This document shows positions 1-8,459 of a stretch of 64,000 nucleotides of DNA, in pieces. The stretch covers positions 124,001-188,000 of the forward strand of contig NZ_UTBZ01000001.1 in assembly GCF_900580865.1 (NCBI RefSeq). The letters are read 5' to 3'. This DNA comes from Pseudomonas viridiflava. Lineage in GTDB: Bacteria > Pseudomonadota > Gammaproteobacteria > Pseudomonadales > Pseudomonadaceae. The notes under the pieces are model-generated. The model saw nothing but the letters and a program-made list of their open reading frames with translations, was not told the DNA's origin and did no database searches. Made by a program: the position numbers and the translations under genes. Within the stretch, counting starts at the first letter, position 1. Each line of letters opens with the position of its first letter.

Positions 1-11
1 CCCAAAAACAA

Positions 12-103
12 CTGTGGGAGCGAGCCTGCTCGCGAATACGGTGTGTCAGTCAACATCAACGTTGAATGAACATCCGCTTTCGCGAGCAGGCTCGCTCCCA
101 CAG
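12..103. repeat. REP doublet (REPIN-like) upstream of kptA
   Basis: Two inverted copies of a GTGGGAGCGAGCCTGCTCGC-type palindromic element face each other across a loop of about 45 bases. The same sequence recurs after kptA at 699-790 with only three base differences. Non-coding; an open frame runs through it only because it lacks stops. Confidence 0.9.
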
Positions 104-127
104 TTGATCGCAATGACAGGGAAGCTC

Positions 128-676
128 ATGAGTAAAAAACTGCTGGATGAGACGAGCAAATTTCTTAGCTACGTCTTGCGCCACGAGCCTCAGGCGATTG
201 GTCTGACGCTGGATTCGGAGGGCTGGGCAGATATCGAAGCACTGATCAGCGGCGCTGCTCGTGATGGTAAAAGCCTGGATCGCTCACTGATTGAAAACGT
301 CGTAGCGAACAGCGACAAAAAGCGCTTTTCGATTTCGGAAGACGGCCAGTCCATTCGCGCCGTTCAGGGCCACTCGACGAAAAGCGTAGCGCTTCAACTG
401 GAGGAAAAGCAGCCACCGCAAACGCTGTATCACGGTACGGCGACGCGCTTCATGGACTCTATCAACCAGCAAGGCTTGATCCCGGGATCGCGTCACCACG
501 TGCATCTATCGGCAGAATCCGCCACTGCGTCAGCCGTTGGGCAACGTTACGGAACCGTGGAAATCCTGAAAGTCGCCGCGCTTCAAATGCATGAGCAAGG
601 CTTCAAGTTTTATCAGGCCGAAAATGGCGTCTGGCTGACAGAGCAAGTGCCAGTGCGCTTCATTTCCACCCTGTAA
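128..676 (+). CDS. kptA: RNA 2'-phosphotransferase KptA/Tpt1 family
   Basis: 182-residue protein of the KptA/Tpt1 family, which transfers the 2'-phosphate of a spliced RNA to NAD+. The start at 128 is chosen because AGGGAAG lies just upstream and the product then begins [19 protein letters not shown], the conserved N-terminal winged-helix opening with the RHEP(Q/x)A motif. The C-terminal half carries LYHGTATRF (about residue 101) and HVHLSA (about residue 124), both typical NAD-binding and catalytic segments. An in-frame extension upstream to base 14 would translate the REP element and is rejected. Bacteria have no tRNA-splicing junction phosphate, so the natural substrate is unclear; family known, role inferred. 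Confidence 0.93.
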   Translation: MSKKLLDETSKFLSYVLRHEPQAIGLTLDSEGWADIEALISGAARDGKSLDRSLIENVVANSDKKRFSISEDGQSIRAVQGHSTKSVALQLEEKQPPQTLYHGTATRFMDSINQQGLIPGSRHHVHLSAESATASAVGQRYGTVEILKVAALQMHEQGFKFYQAENGVWLTEQVPVRFISTL

Positions 677-698
677 CTTCTGACGAACCCGAAAACAA

Positions 699-790
699 CT
701 GTGGGAGCGAGCCTGCTCGCGAATACGGTGTGTCAGTCAACATCAGTGTTGAATGAACATCCGCTTTCGCGGGCAGGCTCGCTCCCACAG
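699..790. repeat. REP doublet downstream of kptA
   Basis: Near-identical copy, in the same orientation, of the element at 12-103, including its loop. It separates kptA from the convergent trmB. Confidence 0.9.
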
Positions 791-807
791 TTTTTATTGC
801 GTGATGC

Positions 808-1533
808 TTAAGCGAGTTTTTCGAACTTCAGGTCCCACACGCCATGGCCAAGACGTTCGCCGCGGCGTTCGAACTTGGTGATCGGGCGTTCGGCCGGGCG
901 TGGCACGCACTTGCCATCTTCGGCGAGGTTGCGGTAGCCCGGGGCGACGTTCATCACTTCCAGCATGTATTCGGCGTACGGTTCCCAGTCGGTGGCCATG
1001 TGCAGAATGCCGCCAACCTTCAACTTGCTGCGCACCAGTTCAGCGAACGAAGCCTGAACGATACGACGCTTGTGGTGACGGCTCTTGTGCCACGGATCCG
1101 GGAAGAACAGCATCAGGCGATCGAGGCTGTTGTCGGCGATGCAGCGATTGAGCACTTCGATCGCGTCGCAATCGTAAACCCGCAGGTTGGTCAGGCCCTG
1201 AGTCAGCACGCCATTGAGCAGCGCGCCAACACCCGGACGGTGCACTTCAACACCGATGAAATCCTGATCCGGCGCCGCGGCGGCCATTTCCAGCAGCGAG
1301 TGGCCCATGCCGAAACCGATCTCCAGCGAGCGCGGTGCCGAACGGCCGAAAACCTGATCGTAATCCACTGGCGCGTCAGCCAAGGGCAGCACGTACAGCG
1401 GCGCGCCCTGATCCAGACCGCGTTGCTGGCCTTCGGTCATGCGCCCGGCGCGCATCACGAAACTCTTGATGCGGCGGTGTTGGCGCTCGTCGCCTTCTTC
1501 CGTCTGGATAGGCGTGTCGTTCGATTCAGTCAT
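808..1533 (-). CDS. trmB: tRNA (guanine-N7-)-methyltransferase
   Basis: 241-residue SAM-dependent enzyme that makes m7G46 in the variable loop of tRNA. It shows [11 protein letters not shown] (SAM-binding motif I), [10 protein letters not shown], and the family hallmark [15 protein letters not shown]. The C-terminal segment [18 protein letters not shown] is also typical. The ATG at 1533 is preferred to the TTG one codon upstream. It is the last gene of a minus-strand run thiS-thiG-trmB, with 9 bases between it and thiG, so co-transcription is likely. Confidence 0.96.
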   Translation of the reverse strand: MTESNDTPIQTEEGDERQHRRIKSFVMRAGRMTEGQQRGLDQGAPLYVLPLADAPVDYDQVFGRSAPRSLEIGFGMGHSLLEMAAAAPDQDFIGVEVHRPGVGALLNGVLTQGLTNLRVYDCDAIEVLNRCIADNSLDRLMLFFPDPWHKSRHHKRRIVQASFAELVRSKLKVGGILHMATDWEPYAEYMLEVMNVAPGYRNLAEDGKCVPRPAERPITKFERRGERLGHGVWDLKFEKLA

Positions 1534-1542
1534 CAATGGCTC

Positions 1543-2337
1543 TTACTTGATCAGACCATCCAGCGGCGAAGAGGCGCTGGCATAGAGTTTTTTCGGCATA
1601 CGGCCAGCGAGGTAGGCCAGACGGCCTGCAACGATGGCGTGTTTCATGGCCTCAGCCATCATCACCGGCTGCTGGGCGTGGGCGATGGCCGAATTCATCA
1701 GCACCGCATCGCAACCCAGTTCCATGGCGATGGTTGCGTCGGACGCAGTGCCGACACCGGCATCGACCAACACAGGAATTTTCGCTTCTTCGAGGATGAT
1801 CTGCAGGTTGTACGGGTTGCAGATCCCCAGACCGGAACCGATCAGACCGGCCAGCGGCATGACCGCGATGCAGCCGATTTCCGCCAGTTGTCGGGCAATG
1901 ATCGGGTCATCGCTGGTGTACACCATCACGTCGAAACCTTCCTTGACCAGCGTTTCCGCGGCCTTGAGGGTTTCGATCACGTTAGGAAACAGGGTTTTCT
2001 GGTCCGCCAGTACTTCCAGCTTCACCAGGTTGTGGCCGTCGAGCAGCTCACGGGCCAGGCGGCAGGTGCGCACAGCTTCGATGGCGTCGTAGCAACCGGC
2101 GGTGTTCGGCAGGAAGGTGTAGCGCTCCGGCGACAATACGTCGAGCAGGTTCGGCTCGCCTTCGATCTGGCCCAGGTTGGTGCGGCGCACAGCGAAGGTG
2201 ACGATCTCGGCACCCGAGGCTTCGATGGCCTGACGGGTTTCTTCCATGTCACGGTACTTGCCGGTACCGACCAGCAAACGCGACTGGTAAGTACGACCGG
2301 CCAGCACAAAAGGCTTGTCGCTACGAACGATGCTCAT
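1543..2337 (-). CDS. thiG: thiazole synthase ThiG
   Basis: 264-residue TIM-barrel enzyme that forms the thiazole phosphate moiety of thiamin from dehydroglycine, deoxyxylulose 5-phosphate and ThiS thiocarboxylate. It begins with [10 protein letters not shown]; the Schiff-base lysine region KLEVLAD and the phosphate-binding loops [11 protein letters not shown] and [10 protein letters not shown] are present. Length is normal for the family. It lies 60 bases downstream of thiS, its sulfur carrier, on the same strand. Confidence 0.97.
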   Translation of the reverse strand: MSIVRSDKPFVLAGRTYQSRLLVGTGKYRDMEETRQAIEASGAEIVTFAVRRTNLGQIEGEPNLLDVLSPERYTFLPNTAGCYDAIEAVRTCRLARELLDGHNLVKLEVLADQKTLFPNVIETLKAAETLVKEGFDVMVYTSDDPIIARQLAEIGCIAVMPLAGLIGSGLGICNPYNLQIILEEAKIPVLVDAGVGTASDATIAMELGCDAVLMNSAIAHAQQPVMMAEAMKHAIVAGRLAYLAGRMPKKLYASASSPLDGLIK

Positions 2338-2397
2338 GGGGAATCCTCTTTAGGAGTGAGGGTCTTGCAGAATTCTGTGCCCTTGCGGGCCGGGCGA

Positions 2398-2598
2398 TCA
2401 GCCGCCGCCGATGGCGTGCACCACTTCAACGTTGTCGCCATCGTTGAGCGTGGTGTCGGCATGCTGGCTGCGCGGGACGATATCCAGATTGAGTTCGACT
2501 GCCACTCGACGTCCGGTCAGTTCCAGACGCGTGATCAGGGCCGCAACGGTCTCGCCGTCGGGCAGTTCAAGGGATTCGCCGTTCAACTGAATGCGCAT
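2398..2598 (-). CDS. thiS: sulfur carrier protein ThiS
   Basis: 66-residue ubiquitin-fold protein that carries sulfur as a C-terminal thiocarboxylate for ThiG. It ends with the required GG (HAIGGG) and starts [15 protein letters not shown]. The upstream in-frame ATG at 2646 would add 16 atypical residues, so the start at 2598 is chosen. It lies directly ahead of thiG in the minus-strand run. Confidence 0.96.
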   Translation of the reverse strand: MRIQLNGESLELPDGETVAALITRLELTGRRVAVELNLDIVPRSQHADTTLNDGDNVEVVHAIGGG

Positions 2599-2669
2599 GC
2601 GCAACGCCGCCATCATTTTTAGGGGCTGGCATTCTAGCCCGATCATGACCTAAAGGTCAGCACCAAGCG

Positions 2670-3050
2670 TCAAGCGGTTGGTTGCAAACGCCAGGCGGCG
2701 AGGCCCAGGCATACCCAACCGACCAGAAACGCCAGGCCACCAAATGGGGTGATGATGCCGAGCTTGCTGATGCCGGTAGTGGTCAACACATACAGGCTAC
2801 CGGAGAACAGCAGGATGCCAATGGTGAACGACACGCCGGCCCAAGTGACCAGTCGGCCCTGAATCTGCGTGGCCAACAGCGCCACACCGAACAGCGCCAG
2901 GGTGTGCACCAGTTGATAGGTGACGCCGGTATGGAAGATCGCCAGATACTCGGGTGTCAGGCGGTTTTTCAGGGCATGGGCGGCGAAGGCACCCAAGGCG
3001 ACCCCGGTGAAACCGAAAAAAGCAGCCAGCATCAAAAAGCCACGCAGCAT
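2670..3050 (-). CDS. DUF423 family small membrane protein
   Basis: 126-residue protein with four predicted hydrophobic segments, starting with a signal-like helix (MLRGFLMLAAFFGFTGVALG). The segments AFAAHALKNRL and ALGAFAAH are the conserved signature of DUF423/YgdD proteins of the inner membrane. Function is unknown. It is divergent from mtgA (75 bases apart) and lies 71 bases upstream of thiS on the same strand, so it may be the first gene of that run. Confidence 0.85.
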   Translation of the reverse strand: MLRGFLMLAAFFGFTGVALGAFAAHALKNRLTPEYLAIFHTGVTYQLVHTLALFGVALLATQIQGRLVTWAGVSFTIGILLFSGSLYVLTTTGISKLGIITPFGGLAFLVGWVCLGLAAWRLQPTA

Positions 3051-3124
3051 TGGGAACTCCAGTCAGACGCGATCGGCAGGGTCTGTATAATGGCCCGCTC
3101 CACGGGTTCGGCCAAGCCATCTCT

Positions 3125-3847
3125 ATGCTGCGTACTATTTTCCGTCGTCTCACGAAGGCCCTGCTCTGGTTTGCGGGCGGCAGCGTCTTGCTGGTGCTGG
3201 TGTTTCGCTTTGTGCCACCGCCGGGCACGGCGTTGATGGTCGAGCGCAAGGTCGAATCGTGGGTCGATGGCGAGCCGATTGACCTGCAGCGCACATGGAA
3301 GCCGTGGGACGAGATCTCCGACGATCTCAAAGTCGCGGTCATGGCCGGCGAGGATCAAAAATTCCCGGAGCACTGGGGTTTTGATTTCAGCGCGATCCAG
3401 GCCGCACTGGCGCACAACGAGCTCGGCGGCTCGATTCGCGGCGCCAGCACCTTGAGCCAGCAAGTGTCGAAGAACCTGTTTCTGTGGGCCGGACGTAGCT
3501 ATCTGCGTAAAGGCCTGGAAGCCTGGTTTACCGCGCTGATCGAAGTGTTCTGGCCCAAGCAGCGGATTCTTGAGGTGTATCTGAACAGCGTCGAGTGGGA
3601 TGACGGGGTGTTTGGTGCGGAAGCGGCGGCTCGGCATCACTTTGGTGTCAGCGCGAAGTCTTTGTCACGGCAGCAGGCGAGTTATCTGGCGGCCGTTCTG
3701 CCCAATCCGCGTGTCTGGAGTGCCAGCCATCCGACCGCTTATGTGTCGCGCCGGGCCGGATGGATTAGGCAGCAGATGAGTCAGTTGGGTGGGGATAGTT
3801 ATCTGTTGGGCCTCAACGATTCGCGCCGGGCACCTTGGTCTCGATAA
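3125..3847 (+). CDS. mtgA: monofunctional biosynthetic peptidoglycan transglycosylase
   Basis: 240-residue GT51 enzyme that polymerises lipid II into glycan strands at the inner membrane. An N-terminal anchor (ALLWFAGGSVLLVLVFRFV, about residues 12-30) precedes the glycosyltransferase fold. The motifs EDQKFPEHWGFD (catalytic Glu), GASTLSQQVSKNLFLW and EVYLNSVEWDDGVFGAEAAARHHF are all present. There is no transpeptidase domain, which separates it from class A PBPs. The ATG at 3125 is chosen because the membrane anchor follows at once; the frame is open further upstream. Confidence 0.95.
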   Translation: MLRTIFRRLTKALLWFAGGSVLLVLVFRFVPPPGTALMVERKVESWVDGEPIDLQRTWKPWDEISDDLKVAVMAGEDQKFPEHWGFDFSAIQAALAHNELGGSIRGASTLSQQVSKNLFLWAGRSYLRKGLEAWFTALIEVFWPKQRILEVYLNSVEWDDGVFGAEAAARHHFGVSAKSLSRQQASYLAAVLPNPRVWSASHPTAYVSRRAGWIRQQMSQLGGDSYLLGLNDSRRAPWSR

Positions 3848-3892
3848 CACCGAGGCTCACTCCTACAATGGGTTTGTGTGAAGCCGGAAATG

Positions 3893-3929
3893 AAAACGCC
3901 CCGATCATCGCTGATCGGGGCGTTTTTTA
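3893..3929. terminator. bidirectional rho-independent terminator, mtgA/rpoH
   Basis: AACGCCCCGATCA faces TGATCGGGGCGTT around a short loop, with T6 on the plus strand and an A-run on the other side. It sits between the convergent mtgA and rpoH and can serve both. Confidence 0.9.
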
Positions 3930-3944
3930 TTGCCTGCTCGCCGG

Positions 3945-4799
3945 TTATGCGGCGATCGACAACTTGAGCTTGTTCATCGCGCTCTTCTCGAGCTGACGGA
4001 TCCGCTCGGCCGACACGTTGTATTTCTGCGCCAGGTCATGCAGCGTGGCTTTCTCTTCGGCCAGCCAGCGCTGGTAGAGGATGTCACGGCTGCGCTCGTC
4101 CAGCACTTCCAGTGCTTCGTGCAGGTTGCTGTTGGAGTTGTCACTCCAGTCGGCATCTTCCAGTTGACGCGCCGGGTCGTACCGGTGGTCTTCCAGGTAG
4201 TTGGCCGGCGACTGGAAAGCGCTGTCGTCGTCGGCTTCAGCAGCCGGGTCGAAGGCCATGTCATGGCCGGTCAGGCGACTTTCCATTTCGCGCACTTCAC
4301 GCGGCTCGACGCCGAGGCTTTCCGCCACACGGTGGACTTCCTCGTTGTTCAGCCACGCCAGACGCTTCTTCTGGCTGCGCAGGTTGAAGAACAGCTTGCG
4401 CTGGGCCTTGGTGGTCGCGACTTTCACAATGCGCCAGTTGCGCAGGATGAACTCGTGAATTTCCGCCTTGATCCAGTGCACGGCGAACGACACCAGACGC
4501 ACACCCATTTCCGGGTTGAAGCGCTTTACGGCCTTCATCAGGCCAACGTTACCTTCCTGGATCAGGTCAGCCTGAGCCAGACCGTAGCCGGAATAGCTAC
4601 GGGCGATATGTACGACAAAACGCAGGTGGGCGAGCACCATCTGCCGAGCCGCCCCCAAATCCTGCTCATAGTAGAGACTCTCGGCCAGTTCACGCTCCTG
4701 CTCCGGCGTCAGCAATGGAATGCTGTTGACGGTGTGCACGTAAGCTTCCAGGTTCGCACCCGGAACCAACGCATACGCAGGTTGCAAAGAATTGGTCAT
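3945..4799 (-). CDS. rpoH: RNA polymerase heat-shock sigma factor sigma-32
   Basis: 284-residue sigma-70 family factor directing heat-shock transcription. Region 2 has [17 protein letters not shown] and the -10-reading [19 protein letters not shown]. The RpoH-box-like segment [15 protein letters not shown] follows, then region 4 with [11 protein letters not shown] and a C-terminal helix-turn-helix ([19 protein letters not shown]). The ATG at 4799 gives the usual Pseudomonas length; the frame is open upstream to 4895 but that part is the promoter region. It lies 114 bases downstream of ftsX, the order conserved in gamma-proteobacteria. An AlgU-type promoter candidate lies just upstream. Confidence 0.98.
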   Translation of the reverse strand: MTNSLQPAYALVPGANLEAYVHTVNSIPLLTPEQERELAESLYYEQDLGAARQMVLAHLRFVVHIARSYSGYGLAQADLIQEGNVGLMKAVKRFNPEMGVRLVSFAVHWIKAEIHEFILRNWRIVKVATTKAQRKLFFNLRSQKKRLAWLNNEEVHRVAESLGVEPREVREMESRLTGHDMAFDPAAEADDDSAFQSPANYLEDHRYDPARQLEDADWSDNSNSNLHEALEVLDERSRDILYQRWLAEEKATLHDLAQKYNVSAERIRQLEKSAMNKLKLSIAA

Positions 4800-4848
4800 A
4801 CGAAAAAACCTCCCACTTACATACTCGTGCCTCTCGGCACTGCGAAAA

Positions 4849-4875
4849 ATTGACCGGGAATTCAAGTGCAAGTTC
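4849..4875 (-). promoter_or_regulatory. candidate AlgU (sigma-E type) promoter of rpoH
   Basis: On the minus strand GAACTT is followed by exactly 16 bases and then TCAAT, close to the extracytoplasmic-stress consensus GAACTT-N16/17-TCtgA. Transcription would start about 40 bases ahead of the rpoH ATG. AlgU-dependent rpoH transcription is known in P. aeruginosa; the site here is inferred. Confidence 0.55.
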
Positions 4876-4913
4876 CCAAAAAACCGTAAGGCCAATCACG
4901 CGCAAAAAAGATT

Positions 4914-5939
4914 CTACTTCGGCGCCAGCTCCCTGAGATGGCGTGCGACTGCAATCCATGCACCGATATAACCCAACAGCACCGCGCCAAGCAAGAGCGA
5001 CAGACCGTCGGCAACTGGCACTCCGGCCAGCGCGAAATCACTGCCGTACAAGCCGGCCAGCCCAACCACCGCATCGTTCAGCCAGTTCAGGCCAAACGCC
5101 AATACACCCCAGGACAACAGTCCCGCACCGAAGCCATACAGCGCGCCCATATAAAGGAAGGGACGACGCACATAGCTGTCAGTGCCGCCGACGAGTTTAA
5201 TCACTTCTATCTCTGTGCGGCGGTTTTCAATATGAAGACGAATGGTATTGCCTATCACCAAAAGTAATGCAGAAACCAGCAACACCGTCAGACCGAAGAC
5301 AAAACGATCGCCCAGCTTGAGGATGGCGGCCAGACGTTCGACCCAGACTAGATCAAGTTGCGCCTGTTGTACCTTGGGCAGCTCGGAAAGTTTTTGTCTT
5401 AATGCTTCCAGGGTCGGCTTGTCGACTTCGTTCGGGGTAACCAGCACCACGCCCGGCAACGGGTTCTCCGGCAGCTCGCGCAGGGCTTCGCCCAGTCCGG
5501 ACTGCTGCTGGAACTCTTCCAGCGCCTGATCACGGCCGACATATTCAGCATCAGCTACGCCGGGCATACCTTTTATCTGCTCGCGCAACGACTCGCCCTG
5601 TTCCGGGCTGGCGTCGAGTTGCAGATACAACGAAATCTGCGCCGCGCGCTGCCACGAACCGCCGAGACGCTCGACGTTGTTAAGCAACAGCGAAAGCCCC
5701 ATCGGCAGGCTCAGCGCAACCGCCATCACCATGCAGGTGAAGAAGCTGCCGATCGGCTGTTTGCCGAGACGACGCAGGCTGTCGAGCAGGCTGGCACGAT
5801 GGCTTTCGACCCAGGCACGGAACAGCGTGGCGAAATCCGGACCGTCGTCATCGTCGTGCTTTTTCTTCTTCGGCGGCTGCGGATCGGCGGCTTTCGGGGC
5901 CACGCGCTCGGAAACCTTCGGACTGCGTGTCGCACTCAT
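4914..5939 (-). CDS. ftsX: cell-division ABC transporter permease FtsX
   Basis: 341-residue inner-membrane partner of FtsE; the complex activates septal peptidoglycan hydrolases through periplasmic adaptors. A charged cytoplasmic N-terminus of about 65 residues (PPKKKKHDDDDGPD) precedes the first membrane helix. A periplasmic domain (about residues 100-210) and three C-terminal helices follow, which is the normal FtsX topology. Its start overlaps the ftsE stop by 4 bases (ATGA), indicating coupled translation in the ftsYEX operon. Confidence 0.96.
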   Translation of the reverse strand: MSATRSPKVSERVAPKAADPQPPKKKKHDDDDGPDFATLFRAWVESHRASLLDSLRRLGKQPIGSFFTCMVMAVALSLPMGLSLLLNNVERLGGSWQRAAQISLYLQLDASPEQGESLREQIKGMPGVADAEYVGRDQALEEFQQQSGLGEALRELPENPLPGVVLVTPNEVDKPTLEALRQKLSELPKVQQAQLDLVWVERLAAILKLGDRFVFGLTVLLVSALLLVIGNTIRLHIENRRTEIEVIKLVGGTDSYVRRPFLYMGALYGFGAGLLSWGVLAFGLNWLNDAVVGLAGLYGSDFALAGVPVADGLSLLLGAVLLGYIGAWIAVARHLRELAPK

Positions 5940-6607
5940 ACCCCGGCCTCCCCGTCACCGATCAATCGGCCGCGCTGCAGGGTCAGCATGCGATGGCGCA
6001 TACGTGCGATCAGCGCCAGGTCGTGGCTGGCGATCAACACGCTGGTGCCGAGACGATTGATGTCTTCGAACACGCCCATGATTTCCGCCGCCAGACGCGG
6101 ATCGAGGTTACCGGTCGGTTCGTCCGCCAACAGCAAGGCCGGGCGGTGAACGATCGCGCGGGCAATGCCGACGCGCTGTTGCTGACCGGTGGACAGGTCG
6201 CCCGGGTACAGATCGGTTTTATCCGACAGAGCCACACGCTCCAGCGCCGAATCGACACGCTTGGCGATTTCGGCCTTGGACAGCCCGAGAATCTGCAGCG
6301 GCAAGGCGACGTTGTTGAACACCGTGCGATCGAACAGCAACTGGTGATTCTGGAACACCACGCCGATCTGCCGGCGCAGAAACGGTATCTGCGCGTTGCT
6401 GATGGTGCTCAGGTCTTGCCCGGCGAGCAGCAACTTGCCGCTGGTCGGACGCTCCATCGCCAGCAACAGGCGTAACAAGGTGGATTTACCGGCACCGGAG
6501 TGGCCGGTAACAAACAAGAACTCGCCACGACGGACTCGAAAGCTCAGCTCATGCAAGCCGACGTGACCGTTCGGGTAGCGTTTACCGACCTGTTCGAAAC
6601 GAATCAT
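5936..6607 (-). CDS. ftsE: cell-division ABC transporter ATPase FtsE
   Basis: 223-residue ABC ATPase. It has Walker A GHSGAGKST, the signature LSTGQQQRVGIARA, Walker B LLLADEPTGNLDP and the switch His in IASHDLALI. It powers FtsX at the division site. It overlaps ftsY upstream and ftsX downstream by 4 bases each. Confidence 0.97.
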   Translation of the reverse strand: MIRFEQVGKRYPNGHVGLHELSFRVRRGEFLFVTGHSGAGKSTLLRLLLAMERPTSGKLLLAGQDLSTISNAQIPFLRRQIGVVFQNHQLLFDRTVFNNVALPLQILGLSKAEIAKRVDSALERVALSDKTDLYPGDLSTGQQQRVGIARAIVHRPALLLADEPTGNLDPRLAAEIMGVFEDINRLGTSVLIASHDLALIARMRHRMLTLQRGRLIGDGEAGV

Positions 6608-8115
6608 GAACGCTCCCGCTCGGCAAACAGTGCCTGGACAAAGGGTTCGGCTTCAAAGGTACGTAGATCGTCGATGCCTTCACCGACGCCGATGTAGCGG
6701 ATCGGCAAACCGAACTGCTTGGCCAGGGCGAAGATCACCCCGCCCTTGGCGGTGCCATCCAGCTTGGTCAGCGCCAGGCCGGTCAGTTCGACGGTCTGGT
6801 TGAATTGTTTGGCCTGGTTGATGGCGTTCTGGCCGGTACCGGCGTCAAGCACCAGCAGCACTTCGTGCGGCGCGTCGGCGTCGAGCTTGCCGATCACCCG
6901 GCGAACCTTTTTCAGTTCTTCCATCAGGTTGTCTTTGGTGTGCAGACGACCGGCGGTGTCGGCGATCAATACGTCGATGCCGCGGGCCTTGGCAGCCTGC
7001 ACGGCGTCGAAGATCACCGAGGCCGAGTCGGCGCCAGTGTGCTGAGCGATCACCGGGATCTTGTTGCGTTCGCCCCAGACCTGCAATTGCTCTACGGCAG
7101 CGGCGCGGAAGGTGTCACCGGCAGCCAGCATGACTTTCTTGCCTTCCAGTTGCAGCTTCTTCGCCAGCTTGCCGATGGTGGTGGTCTTGCCGGCGCCGTT
7201 GACGCCAACCACCAGAATCACGAACGGCTTGTTCTGCGAGACGATCTTCAGCGGTTGTTCGACCGGCTTGAGCATCGCGGCCAGCTCGGCCTGCAGGGAT
7301 TTGTACAGCGCGTCGGCGTCGGCCAGCTCTTTGCGGGCGACCTTCTGGGTCAGGCGCTGGATGATCTGCGTGGTGGCTTCAACACCGACGTCGGCGGTGA
7401 GCAGACGGGTTTCGAGGTCATCGAGCAGATCGTCATCAATGGTTTTGCGGCCGAGGAACAGGCTGGCCATGCCTTCGCCGATGCTGGCGCTGGTTTTCGA
7501 CAGGCCTTGCTTGAGGCGGGCGAAGAAGCCGGCTTTGGTTTCTTCGGTGCGCGGGGCTTCGACCGGAGCCTCGGCAATCACTTCAACTGGAGTAACAGGA
7601 GCAGCGACAACCGGTGCAGGTGCAGGTGCAGGTGCAGGTGCAGGTGCAGGCTCGGGCTGTGGGACAACTGGCGCAACAAACACGGGCGCAACAGGCTCGA
7701 CAACAACCGGCGCAGGCTCGACAACCGGCTCAACCACCAGCGCCGGAGCAACCTCTGGAACGAATGCAGCAGGCGCAGGGATCTCTGGGGTGATGTGCGG
7801 CGCAGCCTCTTCAACCAATGCCACTGGCTCTTCCGCCACTGGCAAAGTCAGCCATGGCTCAGCCGCCGGGGTCAGCGGCAATTCCGCCGCTACAGGCGCT
7901 TCAGGCTCGGGTTCTGGCTCGACCGGTTGCAACACCGGCTCGGCAATCGGCAGAACGATCGGTGCCGGCTCTTCTTCTATTACCGGAGCAGGCTCAGGAA
8001 TCGCGGGCGGCTGTTCGACGACGGGTTCCTGCGGTTTCTTACGCAGCCATCCGAACAGGCTTTTCTTCTCGCCAGCCGCAGCTGGGGTCTTCTTGTCGTC
8101 GTTGGAACCAAACAT
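6604..8115 (-). CDS. ftsY: signal recognition particle receptor FtsY
   Basis: 503-residue SRP receptor GTPase that docks ribosome-SRP complexes at the inner membrane. The NG domain fills roughly residues 205-503, with VGVNGAGKTTTIGKLA (G1), DTFRAAAVEQLQ, DTAGRLHTK (G3) and TKLDGTAKGG (G4). The N-terminal ~200 residues form a long acidic region rich in Pro, Ala, Val and Glu, containing a PAPAPA run coded by a hexanucleotide repeat. It is the first gene of the ftsY-ftsE-ftsX operon and divergent from the M16 pair. Confidence 0.97.
   Translation of the reverse strand: MFGSNDDKKTPAAAGEKKSLFGWLRKKPQEPVVEQPPAIPEPAPVIEEEPAPIVLPIAEPVLQPVEPEPEPEAPVAAELPLTPAAEPWLTLPVAEEPVALVEEAAPHITPEIPAPAAFVPEVAPALVVEPVVEPAPVVVEPVAPVFVAPVVPQPEPAPAPAPAPAPAPVVAAPVTPVEVIAEAPVEAPRTEETKAGFFARLKQGLSKTSASIGEGMASLFLGRKTIDDDLLDDLETRLLTADVGVEATTQIIQRLTQKVARKELADADALYKSLQAELAAMLKPVEQPLKIVSQNKPFVILVVGVNGAGKTTTIGKLAKKLQLEGKKVMLAAGDTFRAAAVEQLQVWGERNKIPVIAQHTGADSASVIFDAVQAAKARGIDVLIADTAGRLHTKDNLMEELKKVRRVIGKLDADAPHEVLLVLDAGTGQNAINQAKQFNQTVELTGLALTKLDGTAKGGVIFALAKQFGLPIRYIGVGEGIDDLRTFEAEPFVQALFAERERS
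7613..7648. repeat. hexanucleotide tandem repeat inside ftsY
   Basis: Six uninterrupted GGTGCA units (plus strand), read as Ala-Pro repeats in FtsY. The unit is a multiple of three, so slippage changes length without breaking the frame. Confidence 0.9.
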
Positions 8116-8459
8116 GGAGGACGGCTATCTCACGGTAGCGACGCGCCATAAGGGCGCCCCGGCAAATAAATATTCGATGCAGAACAGACTGTGTTTCATC
8201 CAGCTTGTTCACGCGCAACATTTTGTCGAGGTGCCAGCGGCACCCCAAAGAATCGTATAAACGAAGGACTAAACCGGCAAATTCGGCGAAAAAGCGAAGT
8301 TTAGTCGATAAACCGCAGCTTTCTGCCGTAAACCCATACAGCCGGATCAGGCCCGAAAACCTGATAGGCGTGGTCGCCGGTAAAACGGATCAGTATCCTA
8401 GCACCCTCTCGCCCGCTGACGCTAAGACCAAGCGGGCAGCCCAACAGGTTAAAAAACGA
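8116..8459. other. intergenic region between divergent ftsY and M16 peptidase gene
   Basis: This 344-base gap must hold the divergent promoters for the ftsYEX operon and the peptidase-rsmD run. A small hairpin (GGTGCC-AGC-GGCACC) lies at 8230-8244. I see no convincing small gene; an open frame continues upstream of the peptidase start but has no signal-peptide logic. Confidence 0.6.

Noticed and set aside
12..103. CRISPR-like reading of the repeated GAGCCTGCTCGCGA arms
   Set aside because: Copies are paired inverted arms scattered between genes, without regular spacers or cas genes; they are REP elements.
14..127. N-terminal extension of kptA
   Set aside because: It would translate the REP doublet; the start at 128 has a ribosome site and the conserved N-terminus.
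844..2622. 592-codon open frame on the plus strand opposite trmB, thiG and thiS
   Set aside because: It is the antisense of three well-recognised genes in GC-rich DNA; its translation is His/Gln/Arg/Val-rich shadow sequence without domains.
6805..8260. Plus-strand frames with Gly/Thr/Ser- or Arg/Asn-rich repeats opposite ftsY
   Set aside because: The repeats are the antisense reading of the Pro/Ala-rich N-terminal part of FtsY.
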